Source: Bradyrhizobium sp. (GTDB taxonomy: Bacteria > Pseudomonadota > Alphaproteobacteria > Rhizobiales > Xanthobacteraceae). From it: DNA of 62,957 nt. Both the position numbers and the translations under genes were made by a program. The notes beneath the pieces were generated by a model. The model did not search any database and was not told where the DNA came from. It was given only the letters and a program-made list of their open reading frames with translations. Shown piece by piece: positions 8,671-17,600 of the stretch. The stretch lies in NCBI GenBank assembly GCA_028290305.1, contig JAQGKC010000491.1, positions 1 through 62,957 of the forward strand. The letters run 5' to 3'. The number at the start of each line of letters is the position of its first letter. Position 1 is the stretch's first letter.

Positions 8671-9051
8671 ATGACATCTCCACTCCTCGGCAGCCTTGCG
8701 AAAACCATCGGCAAAGCGATGTCGCCGATCTTCCTCGATGCCGTGCTCACGCGCGATGTGCAGGGAACCATCGTAGATCCGGCCGACCCGCCCGCGCCAA
8801 CGCAGACGACTTTCGGGTGCAAAGCCATTGAATCCGAATACGGCTCAATGGACCGCGCCCAAGGGCTGGTCAGCGAGACGGACATTCAGATTTTGATCTT
8901 GGCGAGCACGTTGGCGGTTAGCCCGTTGCCGCTCGACCGCCTTACCATTCGGGGCAAGACCGTGAGCATCGTTCCGGCCGGATCGGGCGGGATGCCTCCG
9001 GTCCAGAGCGATCCGGCGCGGGCGACGTGGCTTTGTCGGTGCCGGACGTGA
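8671..9051 (+). CDS. Head-closure / neck-like protein
   Basis: 126 residues. Organisation (TSPLLGSLAKTIGKAMSPIFLDAVLTRD..., later DRLTIRGKTVSIV, then ATWLCRCR at the end) fits small beta-barrel neck proteins that close the head after packaging. Position among connector genes supports this. The stop overlaps a GTG that starts the protease-like gene (GTGA). Confidence 0.6.
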   Translation: MTSPLLGSLAKTIGKAMSPIFLDAVLTRDVQGTIVDPADPPAPTQTTFGCKAIESEYGSMDRAQGLVSETDIQILILASTLAVSPLPLDRLTIRGKTVSIVPAGSGGMPPVQSDPARATWLCRCRT

Positions 9052-9485
9052 CGACGATCGCGTATCGCGACGGCGTGCTCGCAGCCGATACCGGAATGAC
9101 GATCGGCGATTCCAGGATCGGTCGCGTCACGAAGATTGTGCGCGGCCCGAATGGAAATCTCGGTGGCGCGGCGGGAAGCTGCGGATATGCGCAGAAATTC
9201 AGGGAATGGGTGGCCGGAGGCGAGCAAGATTCACCGCCGGAGCCGAAAGAAAAGGAGAACTCGTTTTCCGACAAGGGCGTCGTCTTTAGGCGCGATGGAA
9301 CAATAGACGTTCATGAGGTCAATGGCCGCTTTTCCTGTTGCGCGAATTATTATGCATTTGGAAGCGGCCGACCGGAAGCCTTGGGCGCGATGTTTGCGGG
9401 AGCCGATGCGGAGACTGCCATACGTGCGGCGATCGAGCATGATAGTGGCACGTTTGGAGAGATCGACGTTCTCGGGCACGATTAA
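9048..9485 (+). CDS. Proteasome beta / HslV-like N-terminal threonine protease
   Basis: 145 residues from the GTG at 9048, which overlaps the previous stop. This start gives Met followed directly by TTIAYRDG, as in HslV, where Met removal exposes the catalytic Thr. Visible Ntn-hydrolase landmarks are Thr1, AAD (Asp13 of the mature form), Lys28 in VTKIVR, and AFGSGRPEALGAM, matching the GSG region of HslV. It is shorter than HslV (about 175 residues). An upstream GTG at 9027 is possible but would add a prosegment. Position among head/connector genes suggests virion maturation or host protein turnover; no ATPase partner is encoded nearby. Confidence 0.7.
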   Translation: MTTIAYRDGVLAADTGMTIGDSRIGRVTKIVRGPNGNLGGAAGSCGYAQKFREWVAGGEQDSPPEPKEKENSFSDKGVVFRRDGTIDVHEVNGRFSCCANYYAFGSGRPEALGAMFAGADAETAIRAAIEHDSGTFGEIDVLGHD

Positions 9486-10498
9486 TGGCAGCAAATAGTT
9501 TCGAGCAGTTGGTTCAGTCGTGGAATGCCCCGCTCAGAAAAGCGTTCTTGGACGCAGTATACGCCCTGAGAGACCAAGCCCAGATCGATCTAATCGCCGC
9601 GCGCCTTGAAGCTGGAGACGTGGACGGCGCTTTGAGGGCGGTCGGGCTCGACCCTGTAGCCTTCCGCCAATTTGATCAATCAATCCTCAACGCCTTCGAG
9701 GCAGGCGGCAACTTCACCTCCGCGTCCCTGCCGATCATCCAGCAAGACGACGGGTTCCGGGTTAAGTTTCAGTTCAACGTGCGCAACCCAGCCGCCGAGC
9801 GGTGGCTGTCCGAGCATTCGTCGACGCTGATAACCGACATCATGGACGATCAGCGGGCGATGATACGCGCATTCCTGATGGACGGGATGGCGCAAGGGGA
9901 TAATCCGCGGACGACGGCGCTGGATTTGGTTGGGCGTATATCGGCGGCGACGGGGAAGCGGGAGGGAGGTGTGATCGGGTTGACCTCCTCGCAGCGTGAA
10001 TGGGTTGACAACTACGAGGCTGAGTTGACATCAGACAATCCGCAGCAGGCGTTGTCGCGAGTGCTGCGAGATGCGAGATTTGACCGGGCCGTGATGAAGG
10101 CGGCGGAGTCGGGCGATCCGATCCCGGCCGATCTTTTGGACAAGATGGTGGTTTCATATCGCAACAGGGCATTGCGCTATAGAGCCGAAGTCATCTCTCG
10201 AAGTGAATCCTTGACCGCACTCCACGAAAGCCAGCAGCAAGCAATGGAGCAGGCAGTAGACTCCGGCGCGATAAGTCGGACCAACATAAAGTTTGCTTGG
10301 AGGACGGCGGGTGATTTAAGAGTTCGCGATGCCCATTCCGAAATGGAGGGCCAAGAGGTCGCAATGGGTGAGATGTTCATCGATGGGGATGGGAACGAAT
10401 TGGAGTATCCAGGCGACCCAATGGCGCCAATCGAAACCACGGCCCAATGTAGGTGTTGGCGAGAGCCCGTAGTTTCCTTTTTGGAAGGAATAAGCTAA
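9485..10498 (+). CDS. Minor head / head-morphogenesis protein (Mu F / SPP1 gp7-like)
   Basis: 337 residues, start overlapping the previous stop (TAATG). The N-terminal two thirds are helical. The C-terminal region has RAEVISRSESLTALHES, then WRTAGDLRVRDAHSEMEGQ, and ends TTAQCRCWREPV, the typical layout of the Mu F family. These proteins bind the portal or connector and may act during DNA ejection. It is unusual in lying about 13 kb from the portal on the circle. Confidence 0.85.
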   Translation: MAANSFEQLVQSWNAPLRKAFLDAVYALRDQAQIDLIAARLEAGDVDGALRAVGLDPVAFRQFDQSILNAFEAGGNFTSASLPIIQQDDGFRVKFQFNVRNPAAERWLSEHSSTLITDIMDDQRAMIRAFLMDGMAQGDNPRTTALDLVGRISAATGKREGGVIGLTSSQREWVDNYEAELTSDNPQQALSRVLRDARFDRAVMKAAESGDPIPADLLDKMVVSYRNRALRYRAEVISRSESLTALHESQQQAMEQAVDSGAISRTNIKFAWRTAGDLRVRDAHSEMEGQEVAMGEMFIDGDGNELEYPGDPMAPIETTAQCRCWREPVVSFLEGIS

Positions 10499-10514
10499 GT
10501 TAAGCGGGCCGGAT

Positions 10515-10530
10515 CGGTGCTTCAACACCG
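10515..10530 (+). other. Small hairpin in the gap before a homing-endonuclease gene
   Basis: CGGTG and CACCG arms separated by CTTCAA, in the 70-base gap 10499-10568. There is no following T-run, so it is not a standard terminator. It could protect the mRNA end of the head-morphogenesis gene. The rest of the gap shows only a ribosome site (AGGAGG). Confidence 0.4.
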
Positions 10531-10568
10531 AGCCAGCCCTAACCAGCCCAACCTGACAGGAGGTCGAG

Positions 10569-11414
10569 ATGGCTGATTCCCCTATATGCTCCATCCCTAA
10601 TTGCGGCAAGCCTGCGTTAAATATCCGAGGGTATTGCAACGCTCATTATATCAGGTGGCGTCGCCACGGAGACCCGCTTGGTGGCGGCAAGACTCGCAAA
10701 CCGATAGGGAAAATATGCATCGTTGACGGCTGCGGGAAACCTCAGAGAATATCTTACGGATACTGCGGAACCCACTATTCGCGGTTTCGATTGCATGGAG
10801 ACCCTCTTAAGGGAGCTCGCAAGCCCACTCCAATATGCAAGATAGAAGGATGCGACAAGATTTCTGATGGCTTAGGGTATTGCGCTGGGCATCTTGCAAG
10901 GTTGAACCGACACGGCGACCCGCTATACGGAGGGCCTCTTACCAATCGAGCCTCGAATGGAAAGCCACTGGAATGGCTTTTGCAGCACGTCAAACACTCT
11001 GAAGACGAATGTCTACTGTGGCCATTTGGTCGTGACAGCTACGGATATGGAAGCTTGCTGTACGACGGTGCGGACAATCGTGCTCATCGAGTCATCTGCA
11101 TTCTCGCGCACGGCGAACCACCCTCTGATGATCATGAAGTGGCGCATGGTTGCGGCCGTGGACATTTTGGCTGCGTAAATCCGAACCATGTAAGATGGGC
11201 TTTGCGCATCGATAACATGCGGGACAAAATCGCCCACGGGACAACCAATCGCGGAGAGAAGGCGGCGGCGTCCAAGTTGACCGGAACTGACGTTCGCCAG
11301 ATCAGGGCATTGAGGTGCTCCAAGAGTAGAAACGAGATCGCGGATTTGTTTGGAATTTGCGTGGCAAGCGTGCGCGCTATTCATATCGGCAGAACTTGGT
11401 CTTGGTTAAAATAG
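10569..11414 (+). CDS. Free-standing HNH homing endonuclease with three N-terminal zinc modules
   Basis: 281 residues. Three near-repeats (about residues 7-36, 49-80, 88-119) each carry C-x4-C, a C-x2-H pair and an (R/L)HGDPL tail, probably zinc-binding DNA contacts. Residues 170-225 hold an HNH_3-type core (AHRVICILAHG, EVAHGCGRGHFGCVNPNHVRW). The C-terminus (KLTGTDVRQIRAL...) resembles a NUMOD-type helix-turn-helix. It sits between two virion genes and is AT-richer than them, typical of a mobile intron-type nuclease. Likely selfish DNA, not needed for the virion. Confidence 0.85.
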   Translation: MADSPICSIPNCGKPALNIRGYCNAHYIRWRRHGDPLGGGKTRKPIGKICIVDGCGKPQRISYGYCGTHYSRFRLHGDPLKGARKPTPICKIEGCDKISDGLGYCAGHLARLNRHGDPLYGGPLTNRASNGKPLEWLLQHVKHSEDECLLWPFGRDSYGYGSLLYDGADNRAHRVICILAHGEPPSDDHEVAHGCGRGHFGCVNPNHVRWALRIDNMRDKIAHGTTNRGEKAAASKLTGTDVRQIRALRCSKSRNEIADLFGICVASVRAIHIGRTWSWLK

Positions 11415-11442
11415 ATCGAACGCAAGATACGAAGAGCCCGCT

Positions 11443-11871
11443 ATGGCCGATAACTCAACCTTCGCCGCCACCGTCGACCGCTGGGCCACTCAATCAAAAA
11501 CTCGCATGACCGCGATCTTCCGCGAGAGCGCGCAAAGGACTGTCTCGCTCGCCCAAGATCGAATACCCGTGGACACTGGCTTCGCACGAGCCTCGGTCCG
11601 CGCGTCAATCGAGTCCATGCCGCCGATTGACCCGTCAGCAAAGAAGCCGGCCGGAGGTTCATTTGGTTATGACCCCGGAGAGATTACGCTAGTGATTGCC
11701 GGCGCCGAGTTGGGCCAGCAGCTATTCATAGGTTGGTCGGCGGCATACGTGATATTTTTGGAGCAAGGCAGCTCGAAACAGGCGCCAAGCGGATTTGTCC
11801 GACTGTCCGCGATGGAATGGCCGCAAATCGTGAGTGAAGTTGTGGCCGATGCGAAGTCGAGGGTGGGTTAG
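11443..11871 (+). CDS. Tail completion / neck protein (HK97 gp10-like)
   Basis: 142 residues. The pattern SLAQDRIPVDTGFARASVR, then AAYVIFLEQGSS and a C-terminal helix, matches the HK97 gp10 family of tail-completion proteins. The order gp10-like, then an unknown, then a terminator, then a tube is the usual siphovirus order. The GTG of the next gene follows directly. Confidence 0.8.
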   Translation: MADNSTFAATVDRWATQSKTRMTAIFRESAQRTVSLAQDRIPVDTGFARASVRASIESMPPIDPSAKKPAGGSFGYDPGEITLVIAGAELGQQLFIGWSAAYVIFLEQGSSKQAPSGFVRLSAMEWPQIVSEVVADAKSRVG

Positions 11872-12297
11872 GTGGCTGAAAACACGTTCGATGTTCTGCG
11901 CAAAATCGTCGCAGAAACGAAGTGCAAGCCGAGTTGGAGTTTTTCTCTTATTGACGAGGAAGGGGCTTTGCGGCTTGTGATCCAGGTGGCTGGCGTAGAC
12001 AGTTACAATCCGGACCGAAAGTTTACGGTGAGGCACTATCATCCGGTCCCAACCACGACGTTCAACGAAAAGTCATGGCGGCGCTGGATATTCGACCAGT
12101 GCATGCGGACCGAGACACACGAGATTGGGGAATGGCTTCGCTTCGGACAAGGCGATGAGGAAATGCGTCCGTTCGTGCCAACGCATGGCCCGGGGGAAGA
12201 TCCTTATGCCAATCGTGAATATCGATCTGAGGACGACGCCTTTACTACGCAAGACGGGTCGATGCGCGATGGACCGGGCCCAAGCGGCGTGCGATAG
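11872..12297 (+). CDS. Conserved phage protein of the tail-joining region, unknown function
   Basis: 141 residues with GTG start immediately after the previous stop. It has DEEGALRLVIQVAGVDSYNPDRKFTV and RRWIFDQCMRTETHEIGEWLRFG, and a disordered acidic end. It lies where head-tail connectors are expected. No biochemical role can be assigned. Confidence 0.65.
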   Translation: MAENTFDVLRKIVAETKCKPSWSFSLIDEEGALRLVIQVAGVDSYNPDRKFTVRHYHPVPTTTFNEKSWRRWIFDQCMRTETHEIGEWLRFGQGDEEMRPFVPTHGPGEDPYANREYRSEDDAFTTQDGSMRDGPGPSGVR

Positions 12298-12299
12298 CC

Positions 12300-12485
12300 C
12301 TAATCCTGTTCCGCCTTCACCCCCGCACAAATCAACCCCATCGAGAGCAGCGCTAGCATCTTCCGCGCCGCCTGCAGTGCCGTATCGGCCCGCACGGTAG
12401 CGCCGGGGGCATCGCCGAGCGCCCCGAGTGCGGCCTTTAGCCGGTCGTCGGCGGCTGAATCGCTGAGCGGCTTGTCGTCGGGCAT
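12300..12485 (-). CDS. Possible small antisense protein (61 aa)
   Basis: A leftward open frame fills the only long gap (12298-12521) in the rightward tail operon. The product has a charged N-terminus (PDDKPLSDSAADDRLKAAL), then AARKMLALLSMGLICAGV, a short hydrophobic segment. The ribosome site is weak. Composition looks protein-like, but a chance frame in GC-rich DNA is possible. Confidence 0.35.
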   Translation of the reverse strand: MPDDKPLSDSAADDRLKAALGALGDAPGATVRADTALQAARKMLALLSMGLICAGVKAEQD

Positions 12486-12521
12486 ATGCCCTGAATACCG
12501 CGAAAGGCGAGAGGTCGCAAC

Positions 12522-12962
12522 ATGCCCGATGCGGTGGAAGTGGCTATCGAGAGCGCATTGCTCAATCGCCTCAATGCCCTCACGCTGTCCCCCGCCGTCC
12601 CGGTTGCCCTGCCGAATATCACCTTCGTTCCCCCGACCGCCGGCCAAAGCGTCGCCTGGCTACGCGCCACCTTCCTGCCGGCCAGCACGATCGAGCTGAG
12701 CGTCGATTATACCGGCTCAAACCAGCACTACGGGATCTTTCAGGTCGACGTGTTCTATGGCCAAGGCGGCGGTGAGCTCGCGCCGGCCAGGATCGCGGCA
12801 TCTGTCATCGAATGGTTCCGCAGAGGTACGCGGATGACCAAGGACGGCTTCAAGGTCGAAGTCACGCGCGCTCCGCGCCGTAGCAGCCTGCTCCGCGACG
12901 ATCCGTGGCAAATGCTGCCTGTCTCAATCCCCTACGTCGCATACGCCCCCAATCCGGCATGA
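12522..12962 (+). CDS. Tail terminator-like protein (DUF4128)
   Basis: 146 residues. The pattern AIESALLNRLNAL, LPNITFVPP, WLRATFLPA, GIFQVDVFYGQGGG and VTRAPRRSSLLRDDPWQMLPVSIPY fits the DUF4128 family, which adopts the lambda gpU tail-terminator fold. It precedes the tube gene as expected. It would cap the tail and set its join to the head. Confidence 0.8.
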   Translation: MPDAVEVAIESALLNRLNALTLSPAVPVALPNITFVPPTAGQSVAWLRATFLPASTIELSVDYTGSNQHYGIFQVDVFYGQGGGELAPARIAASVIEWFRRGTRMTKDGFKVEVTRAPRRSSLLRDDPWQMLPVSIPYVAYAPNPA

Positions 12963-13014
12963 AGCCGTGAAGCTGCCGCGCTCTTGCGGCTTCCCACCGT
13001 AACGGAGAATCCCC

Positions 13015-13704
13015 ATGCCTATCGGCCCGTCATCTGGCTCAACCTTTGCAATCGGTGGCAATTCCAACGTCGCCACCAATCAGCTGACCGACACCTATAT
13101 CAACGTCGCGCACATCACGAACCTGGGAGAGTTCGGCCCGCAGTTCGCCGTGATCAAGTTCGATGATCTCGGCTCCGGCCTTACCACAAAATTCAAAGGC
13201 CAGCGCGACGACGGCAAGTTGTCGCTCGATCTTGGCCGCGCCTCGGAGGATGCCGGGCAGGCCGCGCTCATCCTGGCCAATCTCGATCGCGTCAATGATT
13301 ACAATATGCGGGTAACCAATAACGACGCGCCCGGCACTACGGCGGTTGTCTTGGCGACCAGCGCGCTCACGGCCGCCGCCAGCGCGGTCCTGCATTTCTC
13401 GTCAACGACCGGAGTGGTGGTCGGCATGAATATCGCCGACACGACGGCGCCGACCGTCATCCCCGTGGGAACGACCGTCAAGTCCATCGTTACAAATACC
13501 AGTGTGACGATGACCCAAGCCGCTACGGGCGCGGGCGTCGGATCGGCCGATTCCATTACGTTCTCGGGCGGCCCGACCACGAGCTACCTGAAGGGCAAGG
13601 TCATGACCCACACCAACAATACCGCCGGGCCGACGTCGGTTACGCGCTCGAAGGTGGACATCGAGGTCACCTCTGGATCGATTATCGAAATCCCGGCGAC
13701 CTGA
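13015..13704 (+). CDS. Major tail tube protein with an inserted beta domain
   Basis: 229 residues; ribosome site ACGGAGA before the ATG. Residues 1-105 carry the tube-like part (FDDLGSGLTTKFKGQRDDG, LSLDLGRASEDAGQ). Residues 110-190 form a Thr/Val/Ala-rich insertion (HFSSTTGVVVGM, VTMTQAATGAGVG) that is probably a surface-exposed beta domain, after which the tube pattern resumes (SYLKGKVMTHTNN...VDIEVT). It lies between the terminator and the tail chaperones. Confidence 0.8.
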   Translation: MPIGPSSGSTFAIGGNSNVATNQLTDTYINVAHITNLGEFGPQFAVIKFDDLGSGLTTKFKGQRDDGKLSLDLGRASEDAGQAALILANLDRVNDYNMRVTNNDAPGTTAVVLATSALTAAASAVLHFSSTTGVVVGMNIADTTAPTVIPVGTTVKSIVTNTSVTMTQAATGAGVGSADSITFSGGPTTSYLKGKVMTHTNNTAGPTSVTRSKVDIEVTSGSIIEIPAT

Positions 13705-13735
13705 AATCGGCACCCGTAGCGAGAAGGAACGACGC

Positions 13736-14197
13736 ATGGACATCGGCGCGGCAATCAAGTCCTCGGAGGACGGCGCGGTACTGCATTTGAAGGACATGGC
13801 GGGCAAGCTCGCCTATGCCGAGGACGGGTCTCCGGTCACCATACGGCTGGCCGGGACCGATAGCGCGCGCTGGCGCAAGGCGAACGACAAGATCGGAAAC
13901 GACCGGCTCGAGCGCGCAAGGTCTGGCACCAAGGCATCGATCGAGGAATTGGGCGAGGAAAACGCGCTCCTTGTCGCCTCGGTCACGCTGGGGTGGAGCG
14001 GCATCGTGGTCGACGGCAAGCCGTGGGACTTCACCATCGACAACGCCAAGAAACTCTATCTGACCGCGCCGTTCATTTACGAACAAGTCAACGACTTCGT
14101 GGGTAAGCGCGCAAATTTCTCGCCGGCCTCGTCGACGAGTTCATCGGAATCGCCGAGGCAGAATTTAGACTCGATATCCCCGGTGAAGGCGGCGTAA
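13736..14197 (+). CDS. Tail assembly chaperone, short form (gpG-like)
   Basis: 153 residues when read without shifting. The first 128 residues look like normal protein (VTIRLAGTDSARWRKANDK, ENALLVASVTLGWSGIVVDGKPWDFT). The last 25 are Ser/Pro-rich and look like read-through of a frame not under selection. A slippery heptamer at 14113-14119 lets some ribosomes move to the -1 frame. The chaperone coats the tape measure during tail assembly. Confidence 0.8.
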   Translation: MDIGAAIKSSEDGAVLHLKDMAGKLAYAEDGSPVTIRLAGTDSARWRKANDKIGNDRLERARSGTKASIEELGEENALLVASVTLGWSGIVVDGKPWDFTIDNAKKLYLTAPFIYEQVNDFVGKRANFSPASSTSSSESPRQNLDSISPVKAA

Positions 14198-14634
14198 CAC
14201 CGCGCGATGCCAAAACCACGTTCGAGAAGGCCGGCCTCATCGACGCCAGTTGGCGACCGGAGCCGGTGCCCGCCGAATTGGCGCACGTCTGGCGATGGTT
14301 CGGCGAGTTGCACGCCGGCCGGCATACCGGCGCCCGCGATGAGGTGGTGAACGACAGCAAGACCGGCGGGTTCCTGGCGTTCCGCAGCGTTCCGTGTCCA
14401 TTGCCGATCACCTATCAGGACATCGACGCTTGGTCGCGGATCACCGGCCGCAGCATCGGGCCATTCGAGCTTTCGCTCCTGCGGATGCTCGACAACACGT
14501 ACTTTCTGGCGCTGCGCAATCCAGATGCGGGGCCGCTCGTGCCGGACCCCGATGAGGTCGGCAGGCGGCTGACGATGGGGCTGCGGGCAAGGGCGCTGGC
14601 GGATAAGCAAAGCGGGATTGGGTCGGGGCGATGA
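14107..14634 (+). CDS. Tail assembly chaperone, -1 frame extension (gpT-like)
   Basis: This frame is open from the TAA at 14104 to 14634 and reads as real protein (RKFLAGLVDEFIGIAEAEF, then ITYQDIDAWSRITGRSIG, then LLRMLDNTYF). A -1 slip at 14113-14119 would fuse 128 residues of the upstream chaperone to 171 from here, giving a 299-residue gpGT-type protein. An independent GTG at 14266 exists but skips about 50 good residues and has no clear ribosome site. The lambda G/GT pair works this way. Confidence 0.75.
   Translation, partial: ARKFLAGLVDEFIGIAEAEFRLDIPGEGGVTPRDAKTTFEKAGLIDASWRPEPVPAELAHVWRWFGELHAGRHTGARDEVVNDSKTGGFLAFRSVPCPLPITYQDIDAWSRITGRSIGPFELSLLRMLDNTYFLALRNPDAGPLVPDPDEVGRRLTMGLRARALADKQSGIGSGR
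14113..14119 (+). other. Programmed -1 ribosomal frameshift site A AAT TTC
   Basis: The heptamer fits X XXY YYZ in the frame of the short chaperone (GCA AAT TTC becoming AAA TTT). Downstream coding quality switches to the -1 frame exactly here. A structured GC-rich stretch follows but no obvious pseudoknot was worked out. Confidence 0.75.
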
Positions 14635-14652
14635 AAATGCGGAAGCTGTAAT

Positions 14653-17600
14653 ATGGCCGACGAAATTGCCAGTCTTGGTTTTTCGATTGATAGCTCAGGA
14701 CTCACACAGGGCAATGCTGCGCTCGACCAACTGACGGCCAAGGCCAATGAAGCTGCCGTTGCGAGCGAGCGGCTTACCACGGCAACTACACCAGCAGGCG
14801 CCGCCGTCAAAGAACTTGGCGCCAGTGTAGCAACGACGGCGACGGCGACAAGCCAAGCAGACGCCGCATTTGCTGCGCTCACTGCCGAAATGGCGACGAT
14901 GACAACGGCGGCCACTGCCTCGGCGCTGTCGCTGCAAGGCATCAAGGCGTATGCGGCTGAATCTAGCGCCGCGCTCGCCTTGCTGTCGGCTTCGCATAGC
15001 GGCGTTGGTTCGTCGGCCAGGGCGGCCGCGGAAGAGTTGGGCGGCTTTAATGTATCCGCGAAAGAAGTGCGAGAGGGCGTTCATCTCCTCTCGTATGAAT
15101 TGGAATCGATGGGCGCGAGCGTCGGCGGCCTTCGTGGTATTGCCTTGCTCGCGCGTGGCGGCATCGAGCTGCTTGCCGTTGCTGTTGCAGTCGGGTTGGT
15201 CATCGAGTTTGAGCGAGCCGGAGATGCGGCGGAGGCGCTTCATGGTCGCATCGATGCGGCGTTCGGCAAAGGCAGCGGTGCATTTGATGAATTATCGGCA
15301 AGCGCCAAGCGGCTGGGCACCTCGGTTGCCACGATCGAGCCGGGCGCGGAAGCTGCTTACTCGGCGATGCTGAGGATACAAGCTCAGGGCGACCTACTGG
15401 CTAAATCGAATCTTCAATCCATGGGTTTCGGCTTTGCGCCGGGAGCCGCCGGTAAGGCAGCGCAGGATGCGCTGGTTGCCCTTAACCCGAAACTAGATCC
15501 GCAGTCCTTGGAGAGTTTGCAAAAATTAACCGATTTGTTCCGATTGACAGGCGAAACGGCCATGCAGGCAGAGCCGCAGGCCAAGGCGCTCTTAGCCGCC
15601 ATCCCGACCGGCGCGACCGGAGCGCGGCAGGCAGCCGAGACCGTCAACGAGGAGATGGTCAAGCTCTTTCAGACGACGGGCGATGGTTCAACGGCAGCCG
15701 GAAAGTCGGCGGCGGATTTCTTCGCCAAGGTATTAGCAGGCGGTCTGACCGCCAAGGACGTGGCAGCGCTTGCTCCCGAGGTTGGCAATGAGCTTGCAAA
15801 AGCATTCGGTTATGGCGAGGGCGGCGTTGAGAAATTTGAGGCCGCTCTAGCCAAAATCGGAAACGTGACTTTCCCCGACTTCATCGCCGTAATGCTGGGC
15901 GCCAAGCCGGCGATCGATGCGCTTGAGGTTAAACCATCAATCACCGATAGCTGGGAAAAGCTAGTCGACTCAGTAAGGACGTTCGCTGGGATATCAGGTG
16001 GCGGCAGTGCCGTGAAGGCGTTCCTTGATAAGATGACGGAGGAAGTTAATGCGCTCTCAGAGAATTGGGACGCCTTCACCGACAAACTGAAACTCGGTGG
16101 CCTTATAAGCGGATGGGCGCCGCCAGAGGGTAAATCTCCGCTTTCGGAACTGTCTGGTTTGGGCTTGGCTCCAGAACAGACTCCGGGGTCGTTCGGTTCG
16201 CCAACCCAAGGTCTAGGAGACTTCACCCAATTCAACAGCACGCTTCTCAAGGGGGCTGGCTGGCTGCTCAATACTCTCAACCCGGTGTCTCCCGCTGGCG
16301 CCTCCGAACTCCAGCCACCTCAGGGTGCGGTCAGCCCCATCCCCGTCGACATCATGGGCGTTGGCACCTCGCCCTCCACACTGAATTCCGGGCAGGGCCT
16401 CCCCGTCACCTTCGCGGCCCCGCAATCTTCAGCCGCGCTGACGGCCACCGAGCAGGCGTTCCAGGCACCGGAAGCGGCCCCAACCCAGGCCCCGGATACA
16501 GGTGCGGCGACCTCCGCCCTCGACATGCTCTCCACCGGCCTAGACGGCATCGCCGGCCCAGCCGATAGCGCGGCGAGCGGGCTCAGTTCCGTTGCATCCG
16601 CGGCCGGCGACGTGGCCGGCCAAGCCGGAGAACTGAGCGGCGCGCTGGGCGGCATCGGGGGCGCTCTATCGGGCGCCGCCGCTGCGGTCGACGCCGCCGT
16701 TGCACAGATCCAGGCCGCAGCTGCCAGCGCGGCGAGCAGCGGCGGTGGCGGGGGCGGAGGATCCTACGGCGACCAGACCGGCATCCAGGCCGGCGCTCCA
16801 ATTGCCGACATCGGCGGCAACGCCGACGGCGGCATCTACGCGATCGGCGGCAGCGGCGGAGCGGATAGCATCCCACTGCGGGGGATGGTGTCGGCCAACG
16901 AGCTCGTGGCCGTCATCCCGCCCGGCAAGGCCACGGACGGCATGCTCTCGCTTCTGCAGCAAGCCATCGGCTCGAGCCCGATAAGTCTCGGGGGCGCGGA
17001 CCCTGCCGCCCTCACTATCGGCTCGCCGGATTCATTTGCGGCAGCGGAGGCCGCTGCGGCCATCGCGACCGGGACCGTGGTAAACCCAGCCGGCGGCACC
17101 GGAAACGCACTGAAGCTTACGCCTGCCCAGATAGCGGCTGGTCTGGCGCTGGCCGCGGGTCGGACGCCGGTGGCGACGGCGACGAGTTCGGCGAGCGGCG
17201 GCAGCAGCAAGGGCGGTGGGGCATCGGGAGGCGGATTCAAGGGCAGCGACCCGTTCGCCAATGACCCGTATTCGTTCTCATTCCCAAACCCCGACCCGTG
17301 GGCCGGATTCAGCGGCGACCCGTTCAAAAGCCCAGGAGGCGCGGCCTGGGGCGGCGGGGCCGCATCCGCATCGCGGGCCGGCGCTGGCGCCTCAGGCATG
17401 GTGCATAACCCGGACGGGAGCTGGAGCCCGGCGGGGATGGGGCATGCCACGGCCCCGTCCATTTCTGGGATGCCCGGTCCAGTCTCGGGGGAGGGTGCAG
17501 TCAAAGGGGCGGGGGCAGTCTCGCGCGTGGCGAGCTCAGCCGCCAAACTCGACGCCATAATGGCGGCAGAACGCGCCGGCATTGCCGGATCGATCATGGG

